Source: CAYVQZ01 sp964453435 | GTDB lineage: Bacteria; Abyssobacteria; SURF-5 | Direction: 5' to 3' | DNA length: 33,061 nucleotides | NCBI GenBank assembly: GCA_964453435.1 | Contig: CAYVQZ010000058.1 | Span: forward strand, 1-33,061 | Shown: positions 23,953 through 32,840 of the stretch, one piece after another | Layout: every line of letters begins with the position of its first letter | Numbering within the stretch: the first letter of the stretch is position 1 | The notes under the pieces: model-generated | Told to the model about the DNA's origin: nothing | The model's input: the letters and a program-made list of their open reading frames with translations, nothing else | Databases searched by the model: none | Program-made: the position numbers and the translations under genes

Positions 23953-25569
23953 CTAAATATCCCGCAATGCGGCCTTTATGACTTTTCCTCCCGGATTGCG
24001 TGGAAGCATGCCGTCGACAAAGACGATATGTTTCGGTTTTTTATAGCTTGCAATGAGCGTTTTGCAATGCTCTCTGATTTCGTCGTCGGTGGCGGTCATA
24101 CCGGGCTTCAGCACGATGGCCGCTTTAACGGCTTCCTGCATGATGGGGTCGGGCACGCCGACAACTGCGACATCGAGCACGGCCGGATGCTGCATGATGG
24201 CGTTCTCGACTTCCAGGCAATAGATGTTCTCGCCGCCCGAGACAATCATGTCCTTCAATCGGTCAATGATATATACGTACCCGTCTTCATCTTTATATCC
24301 CAAATCTCCGGTATGGACCCATCCATTCACAAATGTCTGCTTCGTGGCCTCGGGATTATTCCAGTATTGCCGGGTCGCGCTGGGTCCCTTGAGGCATAAC
24401 TCGCCGACTTCGCCGGTTGGAACCTCGATGCCATCGGGGTTTACCACCTTCACTTCCATCACCGGCACGGGCGGGCCCACCGATTCGGGGACTCGCAATA
24501 CGTCGACATGCGGATTGTAAGTCACGATAGAGGTGGATTCGGTCAGCCCCCACACGTTTCCGAACCGCACGTGCGGGAGGGCATCGACCATCTGATGAAA
24601 CAGCTCCACAGGGACCGGCGAGCCACCGAACACAAAGTATTTCAGCGAACTCAGGTCGTAATCGTTCCAGGTGGGCAGGTTCAGCAAAAAGTAAAACATC
24701 GCCGCCACCCCCGCGCCGAACGTGATTTTTTCGTCCTGGATTTTGCCGAGCGTATCATCCGGCAGGAAGAACGGGCGGATGACGGAACATCCTCCCACGG
24801 AAAGAAACGCCGTCAATTGCGAATTGATTCCGGTGGCATGAAACAAGGGAGCAATGATAAGCGTGCGGTCGGTCTCATCGCCTTCGGCGATCCTGCCGGC
24901 GATTATCGCGTTCGAAACACAGTTCCGATGCGTTTGTAGCGCGCCCTTTGGTCGTCCCGTCGTTCCCGAGGTGTAAAGAATCGCCGCTCCGTCGGACTCG
25001 GTGACGGGGGGAGCGGAAACGATTTTTCTCCCGGGGCCTGTCTTCAACAGTTCGTCGAAGCCGCCGACATCCCTCGCAGGCGCGCCGCCGGCAACGTAGA
25101 TTCTCTTGAGGGGCGCCACCCTGTCCCTGATGGACGAGATTGTCGCCCAGTATTCGGAGTTCATCAACAGGCAGGCGGCGCCGGAATCGTTCAGCATATA
25201 TTCCAGCTCGGGACCGGCGCAGCGCCAGTTCAGCAGAACCGCAATCGCTCCGATGCGGATGACGCCGTAATAGGAAACGGCGTATTCCCATGAGTTCGGC
25301 ATCAGGATCGCGACGCGGTCGCCTTTCTTGACTCCCGAGTTTCTCAGCGCATGGGCGAGGTTGTTGCAGAGCCGGTCGAATTTTTCGTATGTCAGCCTCG
25401 CGTTGTCATCGACAACGGCCTCGCGGCGTGGAAACCGCTTCACCGACCGTTCCAACAATTCGATCAGGTTGTGGGGGCGCTCTCGGTAGTGGAACATCTC
25501 GACCCCGTCATACGTTTCTCGAACAATCCCCTCATACGCTTTTGCGGGCAGGTTCCTGCGTTCCGGCAT
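23953..25569 (-). CDS. AMP-dependent acyl-CoA synthetase (FadD-like)
   Basis: This 538-residue adenylate-forming enzyme makes an acyl-CoA from a carboxylic acid, ATP and CoA. Motifs are YTSGTTGRPKG (199-209), the GLTEST motif, HTGDLGYKDEDGYVYIIDR, SGGENIYCLEVE and the C-terminal LPRNPGGKVIKAAL, with K529 as catalytic lysine. Length and sequence fit medium/long-chain fatty or cyclohexane/aryl carboxylate ligases; the substrate is open. It differs clearly from the FATP-type ligase at 1698. It lies downstream of the alcohol dehydrogenase on the same strand, with a dispersed repeat in the 271-bp gap. The ATG at 25569 has only weak ribosome binding signals. Confidence 0.9.
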   Translation of the reverse strand: MPERRNLPAKAYEGIVRETYDGVEMFHYRERPHNLIELLERSVKRFPRREAVVDDNARLTYEKFDRLCNNLAHALRNSGVKKGDRVAILMPNSWEYAVSYYGVIRIGAIAVLLNWRCAGPELEYMLNDSGAACLLMNSEYWATISSIRDRVAPLKRIYVAGGAPARDVGGFDELLKTGPGRKIVSAPPVTESDGAAILYTSGTTGRPKGALQTHRNCVSNAIIAGRIAEGDETDRTLIIAPLFHATGINSQLTAFLSVGGCSVIRPFFLPDDTLGKIQDEKITFGAGVAAMFYFLLNLPTWNDYDLSSLKYFVFGGSPVPVELFHQMVDALPHVRFGNVWGLTESTSIVTYNPHVDVLRVPESVGPPVPVMEVKVVNPDGIEVPTGEVGELCLKGPSATRQYWNNPEATKQTFVNGWVHTGDLGYKDEDGYVYIIDRLKDMIVSGGENIYCLEVENAIMQHPAVLDVAVVGVPDPIMQEAVKAAIVLKPGMTATDDEIREHCKTLIASYKKPKHIVFVDGMLPRNPGGKVIKAALRDI

Positions 25570-25611
25570 GACGGCCCCTCCGGCTCTCGATATGAATCAG
25601 CAATTCAAAGC

Positions 25612-25795
25612 ACTCACTGTGAGTCCGTCCGATAATTCCATGTCCCGCGCTTCGGGGGCAGTCCGCCAATCTATCCCGCGAGTCCGCGGGATTTCGCTGC
25701 GCTCAACGAAGGAATGGGGGGATTCCGTAATTGGGTACAGCCCCCTGCGCTTCGTTTTCGCTGACATTCATAATTGTCAGACAGATTCACTTCCC
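25612..25795 (-). repeat. Dispersed palindromic repeat, copy B
   Basis: This copy of about 180 bp is inverted relative to 30003-30247 and about 90% identical over the shared parts (by eye). Landmarks are CCGATAATTCCATGTCC, GCCAATCTATCCCGCGAGTC, TCCGTAATTGGGTACAGCCC and CATTCATAATTGTC. It lacks the internal 54-bp GGGAC.GTCCC unit found in copy C. It sits between the dehydrogenase stop and the acyl ligase start. Confidence 0.85.
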
Positions 25796-25840
25796 ATTGT
25801 GAACAGGCGACGCATTCATGCGTCCGAGGAAGAAACCACC

Positions 25841-26854
25841 CTAAAACTCGGCGACGATCTTCACTTCATCATTCGGCTTCATCAGACGCTCAAACGCTTC
25901 CGGCACCTGGTCAATCGAGATGATTTCACTGATGAGCTTGTCGACCACAATATTTTTTGTGCGTATCAATTCGAGACCTTTTTCCATTTGAGCTTTTGTG
26001 AAGCCGAGGCTGGTGACCAACGCAATTTCTTTCAGCATCCACATCACTGGCGTAATGCTTAGCGGTTCCATGCAGACACCGACCCACACCACCTTGCCCG
26101 CCGGACGCACGAGCGCTGGCGCCGCCAGCACCGTTTCCGGTGTTCCCACACAATCGAACACGAAGTCGGGTCCCAGGCCATCCGTCAGTCGCTTACATTC
26201 CGCATCAACGTCGTGTTTCTTCGGGTCGAGAACGACGTCGGCGCCCAGTTCCTCTCCCAGTCTCGCGCGCTTTTCGACCGGTTCGGAAAGGACCACCTGC
26301 TCGATTCCTTTTGCTTTCAGATGCTGCGTCAGGCAGAGTCCGATCGGACCCGCTCCCATCACGAGGGCCGTGTCGCCGGGGCTGATTCCCGAGAGCAGGA
26401 CCGCCCGGTATGTCGTTGCAACCGGGTCTGCAAGCGAGGCGTCCCGCATGTCTGTGCCGGCCGGAATCGGTATCAACATTTCCGGTGGAACCTTGAAGTA
26501 CTCGGCGAAACCGCCCGGTATGATTCCATTGCCGACGATGGCGCCATCCCAGCACAGGTGCGTGTTGCCCAGCCTGCACGCAGCGCACCTTCCGCAGGGG
26601 GCGCCGAAATAGAGGAGCATCCGGTCGCCCTCTTTCCAGCCGACTACTTCTTTGCCGACGCTCGCCACGGTTCCGGTGACCTCGTGTCCCATGATTGTGT
26701 CGGGCGGCACCAGCCCGAATGAGCAGAAATGCAGGTCGGACCCGCAAATGCCCACGTCTTTTACTTTCACGACGACTTCATTCGGGTTTGCAACCGGCTC
26801 CGGAACATTTTCGACGGCCAGCTTGTTGGCTTCTTTGAATACGACTGCCTTCAT
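25841..26854 (-). CDS. Zinc-dependent alcohol dehydrogenase (MDR)
   Basis: This 337-residue medium-chain dehydrogenase oxidises a polyol or secondary alcohol, or reduces the ketone, with NAD(P). Catalytic zinc ligands are C37 (GICGSD), H57 and E58 (GHEV). The structural zinc site C87-C90-C93-C101 (CGRCAACRLGNTHLC) is intact. The cofactor site GAGPIG is at 167-172, and an acidic residue E191 after the second strand favours NAD. Sorbitol, threonine and butanediol dehydrogenases share this layout; the substrate is not set by sequence. The start follows GGGGAGG. It lies between an AhpD-like gene (232 bp upstream) and the acyl ligase. Confidence 0.92.
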   Translation of the reverse strand: MKAVVFKEANKLAVENVPEPVANPNEVVVKVKDVGICGSDLHFCSFGLVPPDTIMGHEVTGTVASVGKEVVGWKEGDRMLLYFGAPCGRCAACRLGNTHLCWDGAIVGNGIIPGGFAEYFKVPPEMLIPIPAGTDMRDASLADPVATTYRAVLLSGISPGDTALVMGAGPIGLCLTQHLKAKGIEQVVLSEPVEKRARLGEELGADVVLDPKKHDVDAECKRLTDGLGPDFVFDCVGTPETVLAAPALVRPAGKVVWVGVCMEPLSITPVMWMLKEIALVTSLGFTKAQMEKGLELIRTKNIVVDKLISEIISIDQVPEAFERLMKPNDEVKIVAEF

Positions 26855-27086
26855 TTTTACCTCCCCGCTGTATTACGAAAGGGGATCACACGAACCGCAA
26901 AACACTTGCTGAATGAAACAATCTCTTTCAGCCTTTTCTTTTGCGCGTGTGGCCCCGTGTTCGAGTTCTTTGTTCCCTGGAGCGGTGGCTTCCGTGCAAA
27001 TCCGCAATCGGAGACTGTCACCGGAGCGAACAACCTTCACCATGAATCATGGGACACTCTCATTGCGACAATTCGTATGTCTTCCT

Positions 27087-27413
27087 TTATTCTCTCATCG
27101 CCTTCATCGCTATCGAAGCATGCGCCATAGACGCGCCGGCATTGAGAGCGGCCGCCACCATTATGGCTTCCGCTATTTCTTCTTCGGTCGCTCCCGCCTC
27201 CTTTGCCTTTCGCACGTGACCGTCGATGCAGTACGGACAAAGGGTGATATGCGCGCAACCGATTGCGATTAATTCCTTCATTTTGACCGACAGCGCGCCC
27301 TCCTCGAATACCTGCTGATTGAATCCGGCAAACGCGCCGAGCAAATCTCCTTTCACTTCCGCAAACGTTCCCATCGCCATCAGAGCGTCCTTCGAGTAAA
27401 AATGCTCAGTCAT
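27087..27413 (-). CDS. Carboxymuconolactone decarboxylase-family (AhpD-like) protein
   Basis: This 108-residue helical protein has the AhpD core: LSVKMKELIAIGCAHITLC (41-59), C59-P-Y-C62 with H66 downstream, and the second helix EEEIAEAIMVAAALNAG. The CxxC plus His set is the redox-active form seen in alkylhydroperoxidase-like proteins, so a thiol peroxidase or disulfide role fits better than lactone decarboxylation. The start is ATG 27413 behind GGAGGAG. The gene is on the same strand as the radical SAM gene upstream (285 bp gap) and the dehydrogenase downstream. Confidence 0.9.
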   Translation of the reverse strand: MTEHFYSKDALMAMGTFAEVKGDLLGAFAGFNQQVFEEGALSVKMKELIAIGCAHITLCPYCIDGHVRKAKEAGATEEEIAEAIMVAAALNAGASMAHASIAMKAMRE

Positions 27414-27698
27414 GGTTCTCCTCCGGAAATATCTTCGCCAAAACGAGAGAGCCTCGTCCGCCGATTTTGCGGATTAAGGCAGATTGTACACCAGCAAAAC
27501 TCGAAAAAGGAAGGGAGCATCTCATGTATAGAGCGCGGTTGTCGGAACCAACTGACAAGGACGGAGCAAGCTCCGTCAGCGAATTACGGTAAACAAGAAA
27601 CACCGAAAAGGATTCGCGCCGTATCTCGGCGCTTTGGCAGTGAGAAAGCAGCCGAATTTCCCATGCGTGACTCGTCGAAAGCAACCGATTCTGAATCG

Positions 27699-29777
27699 TC
27701 ACGAAATGACCGGTTTTGCGAATTCGTAAATCGGCGGATGCGTAACGGGTTTTTTCAGACCGCCCTGTCCGCCCGCTTCCGCAGCGTAATGCTCCAGCAA
27801 CACCGCCGCGTTCTCCTTCGCTCTCTGAACCATGAAGCTGACCTCGTTTTCCGGATTCTCGCCCGCCCTCACGGCGGTTGAGAGCAGGTCGGCCAATTCC
27901 GCCGTCGCATGCGACAGGAACTCCGACGGCTCGAGGTTCGGGCGCCGCAGCTTGTGCGCGAGCGAATTCAGAAGCGAGAAGGCGCCGTTGTGCAACTCCT
28001 GCTTTGCGCCATGCAGCTTCGCATCCGGCTCGTCCAGCACCTGCGCCACCGCGTGGGCGACACCGAGGAGCGAGTGCTCGGCCGTCTGGATTTTCATGTC
28101 GCGGTCGTAGATGGGGTCTTCGTTCAGATATTCCTTGTGGTACGGCAAACTGCCGTCGTCTTTGATGTCCTTCCCGAAGTATTGGTATCGCTTTGCCGGC
28201 GGGATTCGGATATGCCGGTTCACCGGGGCGACGATTTCTTTCAAGGTGGCCCATGTCGCCTTGAGTTCGGTGTATTTCGACTGCACCTTCATGAGGCTCG
28301 ACGGCTCGCCGAAATGCTGCTTCCAGCGCTGCTCGAGTTCTTTCACCATTTTTCTGACGCGGCCGTTCGGGGCGAACCGGTCGAGTGCGGCGAGCATCGC
28401 GTAGCCCTCGTATAACCGCTGTTGCTGGCGTCTTGCGATTTGCTGAAAATGTTTGTCATCATAATTTTTGTAGCGTTCGTAGGCGTCGAAGACCATTGTC
28501 ATCCCGCGCACGTATGTGGGCCCCCACGTCTGCAGCAGCCGTTCATCGCCCTGCCGGATGAATTCCATGATTTCGTGTTCATACAGGTGTTTGTGAATCA
28601 TGCCGCCGCCGTAAAAGCTGACGTCCTCCCACTTGAACGGCTTTATCCGGTTCTCCTCGAGCAGGCGCTTATACATCGGCGTGCCGGGGTATGGTGTGAC
28701 CCGGGTCAATTGCGCGGTCGTCGGCCGGCATGCGAGGAGGTACTGGAAATCTTCCTCGAGTGTCTCCCTCGTATGAAAATCGAATCCCGCCATCCACCCG
28801 ACCATTGTGCCGACGCCGCGCTTGTGGAGTTCATGCAGAATCTCTTTTGCGTCGCCGGTCCGTTTGCCGTAGCCCTGGTCGGGAGCGAACTTCGATTCCA
28901 GTCCTATGAACGCGCTGGCGACATTGTTGTGCACCAGCTCGTCGAGGTCATCGAACATCGACAGCGTGTTTATGCTCACCAGTATCGTGATGAAAAATTG
29001 CGAGAAATCGATTTCGGGGTCTTCGCGCATCAGGCGGCCGACCTCGTTGATGAAATTCTTGTCCTGGTCCTCCTCGTAGATGATGAAGTGCGTGCCCGGC
29101 ATGTATTGCTGCCACATCTTTATCTCGGTCTTTACCTGTTCGGGCGTCACGAGCACGTGTCGTTTGCCGCCGAAATGGGTTGTCGTGGTGCAGAAATCGC
29201 AGCCGCGGTCGCAGCCGACGGCGGCAATCAGCGCGCTCGTGTCGCCGGGCGGCCAGCGGTCGAGCCAGGGCGCCATCCCCATTGAGCATCGCGGCTGGAA
29301 ATGCTGCCTGACGGGCGCGTTCACATCATCGCCCAACAATTGCCGGAACCACCGCACGCCGTCGCCCATCACAACGTGGTCGGCGAGTTTTCTCCATTCC
29401 TCCTCCGGGAAATAGGCGGCCACGCTCTGGGCGACGAAGCTTCCGAGAATGATTTCGCTCTTCGGCGAGTGCTTGCGTACCAGCCGGCACATCTCGAGCA
29501 CGCTCTCCATGCTCGGGGTCAACCCGGAGATGCCGACGTAGTCGTATCCCTTTTTGATCTCGTCTACCCAATTCTCAACGGCGGGATGGTCCAACACGGT
29601 GGTGGGCGCCGAGATGTTCTGCGCGATGAGGAACGGACCGATCAGGTGCATGTGCGCCTCGACGGTAAAAATGCCCTGCCCCTTGAAGAATCGCTGGCGC
29701 ATGATATCGGTCGGTGTGTCGTGCCATGGCTGGAGCGGATATGGCGTAGTGGGCGTGGAAAGTAGCACGCGTGTCAT
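27699..29777 (-). CDS. B12-binding-type radical SAM protein with long C-terminal domain
   Basis: This is a 692-residue protein. Residues 1-150 look like the Rossmann-type cobalamin-binding domain, but no DxHxxG cobalamin ligand motif is visible. The radical SAM cluster motif is C189-DRG-C193-DF-C196. Around it are LIAAVGCDRG before the cluster and SAM/barrel strands FIIYEEDQDKNF, ASAFIGLESK and MVGWMAGFDF. Residues from about 440 to 692 are a helical, Arg/Lys- and Glu-rich extension I do not recognise. The reaction could be a methylation or C-C bond change on lipid or another hydrophobic substrate; none can be assigned. The gene starts after AAGGGGGA and heads a minus-strand series with AhpD-like, dehydrogenase and acyl ligase genes. 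Confidence 0.88.
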   Translation of the reverse strand: MTRVLLSTPTTPYPLQPWHDTPTDIMRQRFFKGQGIFTVEAHMHLIGPFLIAQNISAPTTVLDHPAVENWVDEIKKGYDYVGISGLTPSMESVLEMCRLVRKHSPKSEIILGSFVAQSVAAYFPEEEWRKLADHVVMGDGVRWFRQLLGDDVNAPVRQHFQPRCSMGMAPWLDRWPPGDTSALIAAVGCDRGCDFCTTTTHFGGKRHVLVTPEQVKTEIKMWQQYMPGTHFIIYEEDQDKNFINEVGRLMREDPEIDFSQFFITILVSINTLSMFDDLDELVHNNVASAFIGLESKFAPDQGYGKRTGDAKEILHELHKRGVGTMVGWMAGFDFHTRETLEEDFQYLLACRPTTAQLTRVTPYPGTPMYKRLLEENRIKPFKWEDVSFYGGGMIHKHLYEHEIMEFIRQGDERLLQTWGPTYVRGMTMVFDAYERYKNYDDKHFQQIARRQQQRLYEGYAMLAALDRFAPNGRVRKMVKELEQRWKQHFGEPSSLMKVQSKYTELKATWATLKEIVAPVNRHIRIPPAKRYQYFGKDIKDDGSLPYHKEYLNEDPIYDRDMKIQTAEHSLLGVAHAVAQVLDEPDAKLHGAKQELHNGAFSLLNSLAHKLRRPNLEPSEFLSHATAELADLLSTAVRAGENPENEVSFMVQRAKENAAVLLEHYAAEAGGQGGLKKPVTHPPIYEFAKPVIS

Positions 29778-30419
29778 CGATTATCCCCCTTGTTCCCGCC
29801 AACACACGCGGAAAATTCATCGACCTCCAACATGAACGCAACTATAATTCGTTTCCGACGGCGTTGTCAAATGATTTTGAGGTCGAACCCTTTTCTGTTC
29901 GGTTCCGCGAGAAATTCTGGGACAAGTGTTGCCGACCTTGCGGTGTTGGGTACAGTGAATCTGTTTCGCGGTTCGGTATTCCGAACTCAGGGTACAGTGA
30001 GTGTGTTCGATAATTATGAATGCCAGCGAAGACGAAGCGCAGGGGGCTGTACCCAATTACGGAATCGCCCCGTTCTTCAGCGTAGGGGACTGTCCCGGAT
30101 TTACGGGCGCGAAGCGCCGTAGAATCGGGACTGTCCCCGGAGCAACCCACTTTCCTTCGCTGAGCGGAGCGAAGTCCCGCGCATTCGCGGGATAGATTGG
30201 CGGATTGCCCCCGAAGCGCAGGACATGGAATTATCGGTCGGATACACAGCACCCTGACCTGGTTTTTCGGCAACAGAAGCAATCTTGAGTCAGAGTCACA
30301 CCCCCCCTTTGCCGGTCTGTCGGGCAAAGAGGCGATTGTCGAACGGATTCAAGCGGAAATTGCCAGGAGAACGACAGCGGAAGACCTTTGCCGGGTTGTT
30401 CGACAAAAGAGGCTTTTCT
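29778..30419. other. Intergenic region with full repeat copy C
   Basis: These 642 bp lie between the radical SAM gene and the membrane sulfatase, both on the minus strand. The centre (30003-30247) is the longest copy of the dispersed repeat. At 30306-30330 and 30386-30415 two related CCTTTGCCGG...GAGGC segments occur, the first able to fold with GGCAAAG. One may end the sulfatase transcript. No gene is supported. Confidence 0.5.
30003..30247 (+). repeat. Dispersed palindromic repeat, copy C (longest)
   Basis: This is the longest copy, inverted relative to copy B. It contains a 54-bp inner unit at 30085-30138 bounded by GGGGACTGTCCC and GGGACTGTCCCC, with a central hairpin GGCGC/GCGCC. The same 54-bp unit stands alone at 32841-32894. 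Outer landmarks are GATAATTATGAATG, TACCCAATTACGGAATC and GATAGATTGGCGGATTGCC. Confidence 0.85.
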
Positions 30420-31661
30420 TTACTTCAGATAGCCGAGCGCCTCGAGGCTTTGCTTCATTTCGGCGGAGAGTTCCTTTTGGAGTTGGGCGAACCCGCTGGA
30501 GAGAACGTTGACCGTATCTTTCCTGTCGACAAAGAGCGAGAGGTTTCCGTCTTTGGTGAGCAGGATTCGCTGGTTCGGGAATGTTACGGCGAGCGATTTC
30601 GGCTCGGGCGGAAGGGTTGAATTGTATTGGACGTATTCGGAAAGAATGAAATCGTTGTTTGGAATGAGGGTGGCTTCTTCCAGGTCTGAAAGCGCGCGTA
30701 TGATGTCCGGGATATCCTTGACGCCGACGAGCTCATCGTATCGCCCCTTTGGAATTCCGTACACGACCAACGGGACATGTATCTGGTCTGAATACGGCGC
30801 GTGCGCATGCGCAAAGCTGTAATACTCGCCGTGGCGGTCGCCAAGTCCCTCGCCGTGGTCCGAGGTAATGATGATGGCAAGGTTAGGCGCCAGCGGCGAG
30901 CGCAATAGAGCTTGAATGAAATCGAACAGCCGCGAATCGGTCTCTCGCACGGCATTCGCATAACATTGCCGCTTCACTTCGGCGGATTCTTGCAGAGTGA
31001 ACCGGGTATTCAACTCGGTCCTGTCCGCCTCCGGATAAGCATCCTTGTCATCCTTGAAGAGCAGGTATTCGTGAACGAGATAGGTATGCGCGAAGAGAAA
31101 GACAGGCTTGCTGCTCTTCTCGGAGGTCACGAGTCGCTGCGCTTCAGAGAACGGCAGCCAGCACTTGTCGCGCAGTTCGCCAAATGTCTCTTTCTTCTTC
31201 CGGGGGTCGAACGGCAACCAATACTCATTGAAGAGGTCGAATCCTCTTCCGAACCCCAGTTCCTTTGAGAGGTAGCACCCGCCGGTAAAAGCCAGCGCTT
31301 CATATCCGGCCTCCCTCAAGTCCTCCTGAATCATCGGGACTTCGGGCGCAAGCACACTTGCGCAATATTCCATCTTGTGCTGGCTCTGCAAAAGCCCCGA
31401 GAGCATAGTGGCATGGCTCGGGCTCGTCCATGTGCTGCTCGCATAGGCGTTGGTGAATATGGCGCAGTTTTCTTTTGCCCAGGCCCAGGTTTGCGGCATA
31501 TGTTCCGCACTGAAATAGTCGCCTCGCAAAGTGTCTATCGAAATAAGCACGATATTGGGAGGCGTGGGAGGCGGCTGTGTAACCTCAAAAAAAGCGGCAG
31601 TGAAAATGATGAGGACTACTCCCGCGGTAAGGATGATGACCGGCCTTTTATGGCTCTTCAT
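30420..31661 (-). CDS. Membrane-anchored sulfatase-like hydrolase with Thr nucleophile
   Basis: This 413-residue alkaline phosphatase-superfamily protein has an N-terminal membrane anchor (about 8-25) followed by a Pro-rich linker, so the catalytic part probably faces the periplasm. Metal-binding D43 lies in SIDTLRGD, and ITSDHGEGLGDRHGE is the second metal motif. At the nucleophile position the sequence is W78-T79-S80-P81-S82-H83, where formylglycine sulfatases have C/S-x-P-S-R. A Thr here is known in phosphoethanolamine and LTA-type transferases and in a sulfatase-like subgroup, so a phosphoester or phosphotransfer role is possible. It lies between repeat copy C and the hsp20 leader, alone on this strand. 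Confidence 0.87.
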   Translation of the reverse strand: MKSHKRPVIILTAGVVLIIFTAAFFEVTQPPPTPPNIVLISIDTLRGDYFSAEHMPQTWAWAKENCAIFTNAYASSTWTSPSHATMLSGLLQSQHKMEYCASVLAPEVPMIQEDLREAGYEALAFTGGCYLSKELGFGRGFDLFNEYWLPFDPRKKKETFGELRDKCWLPFSEAQRLVTSEKSSKPVFLFAHTYLVHEYLLFKDDKDAYPEADRTELNTRFTLQESAEVKRQCYANAVRETDSRLFDFIQALLRSPLAPNLAIIITSDHGEGLGDRHGEYYSFAHAHAPYSDQIHVPLVVYGIPKGRYDELVGVKDIPDIIRALSDLEEATLIPNNDFILSEYVQYNSTLPPEPKSLAVTFPNQRILLTKDGNLSLFVDRKDTVNVLSSGFAQLQKELSAEMKQSLEALGYLK

Positions 31662-32342
31662 TTGTCTTTTGCGTTCTCCTTCGAAGATCTCAAGGATACG
31701 GAAATTCTTGGCGCTCGCTGCAGTGTGAGCAACTTTTGTGCCACTCTACCTTAAGCTTTTGTCCAAACGTGTCGGGCCGACTGTTTCTCACTGCACTCCA
31801 CTGTTCGCTTCCGAGGACACGCGCCCTCCCCAGTCGCCGGGCAGATTCTCAGGCCCGGTTCCAATTCGATTTTTCGATTCTTTCCCTTGCAGTCCGGTCT
31901 TCCCATGCGAACTATCACCGGAAAACCCACAGTATTGAGCCGGTCACGTTCAATTTTTGCCGCAAGACAACTTTGCTTTTGTCTCACCTCCTGGCAATTT
32001 GCGCTCGCGCGAAACATTCAAGTTATGAGGCGCTTCGAGGGAATTCAATAATGTTGAAAAACAAAAAAGATAGCCGTTTCAATATGAAACGTTTTTTGAC
32101 GATGGGACAGAATGGTCTTCTGCTGGCGCTTGTCTTACATTGTAACCGATTGATTATAAGGCAGTTACAGAGTTCAACGATGGCGACAAAATTGGCATGG
32201 GAGTTGCTCCTCTTTTTAGCGGAATTGGCGAGCGGACGCGGAATCGGAGGCCGGGCAAATCCGCCGCAGGAGAAACCCCGCGGTAAGCCGGTTCCGGCGT
32301 CAGCGATTACGACGCTAATTCCTGACGGAAGGAGGGATAGAG
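31662..32342. other. Divergent intergenic region upstream of hsp20
   Basis: These 681 bp lie between the membrane sulfatase (minus) and hsp20 (plus). A sigma-54-type promoter lies at 32192-32208. An open frame from 31736 runs across the region and into hsp20 in another frame; its peptide is Arg/Pro-rich with no family features, and I reject it. No repeat copy or RNA gene is recognised. Confidence 0.5.
32192..32208 (+). promoter_or_regulatory. Sigma-54-type (-24/-12) promoter of hsp20
   Basis: TTGGCATGGGAGTTGCT matches the sigma-54 consensus TGGCACG-N4-TTGCW at all positions but one (T for C). GG and GC are separated by the required ten bases. The predicted start near 32220 gives a leader of about 120 nt to hsp20. 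Sigma-54 control of small heat-shock genes is known (E. coli ibpB). Confidence 0.5.
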
Positions 32343-32801
32343 ATGGCAATCACAAAATGGAGGAAGAGAAACGAAGTCGACCCGTTCCGCGGAATCCAGA
32401 GCGAGATAAACCGCTTGTTTGATTCCTGGACAAGGGGTTGGCCGTTTGAAAGTCCGGGCCTTTTTGAAGGTGAATGGGTTCCGGCAATCGACGTAAGCGA
32501 GGATGAGAACCATGTGGTCGTGAAGGCCGAGTTGCCCGGTATGAACGAGAAAGACATCGATGTGAACCTGCAGAACAGTGTCCTGACAATAAGGGGGGAG
32601 AAGAAAAAGGAAGAGGAAAAGAAGGGAGAACAATACTACAGGCTCGAAAGCTCGTATGGGGCGTTCCAGCGGGCCATCACGCTCCCGAGCGAGGTGGACT
32701 CCGAAAAGGTGAAGGCGAACTTCAAGAATGGCGTTCTGAAGATCGAGTTGCCGAAAAAGGAAACGGCGAAAGCGAAAAAGGTGAAGGTCGATGTCAACTG
32801 A
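32343..32801 (+). CDS. Hsp20/alpha-crystallin small heat shock protein
   Basis: This 152-residue ATP-independent holdase chaperone keeps unfolding proteins soluble. The N-terminal arm (DPFRGIQSEINRLFDSW) is typical of bacterial IbpA/HspA proteins. The alpha-crystallin domain covers about residues 46-140, with the conserved ELPGMNEKDIDV, LTIRGEKK and the family signature FKNGVLKIELPK. The tail is Lys-rich (KAKKVKVDVN). The start is set by GGAAGGAGG seven bases before ATG 32343. It stands alone, with a sigma-54-like promoter about 135 bp upstream. Confidence 0.95.
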   Translation: MAITKWRKRNEVDPFRGIQSEINRLFDSWTRGWPFESPGLFEGEWVPAIDVSEDENHVVVKAELPGMNEKDIDVNLQNSVLTIRGEKKKEEEKKGEQYYRLESSYGAFQRAITLPSEVDSEKVKANFKNGVLKIELPKKETAKAKKVKVDVN

Positions 32802-32840
32802 AGGTCACAGCGCGGCATGGCCGCAACCAAACTTGGCTTC

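Noticed and set aside
27406..28254. 282-codon minus-strand frame overlapping the radical SAM gene end
   Set aside because: It is out of frame with the radical SAM gene, and the peptide is Arg/Gly-rich with no motifs.
31736..32422. 228-codon plus-strand frame before hsp20
   Set aside because: Its end overlaps hsp20 in another frame. The composition is Arg/Pro-rich with no domain, and the interval holds the hsp20 promoter.
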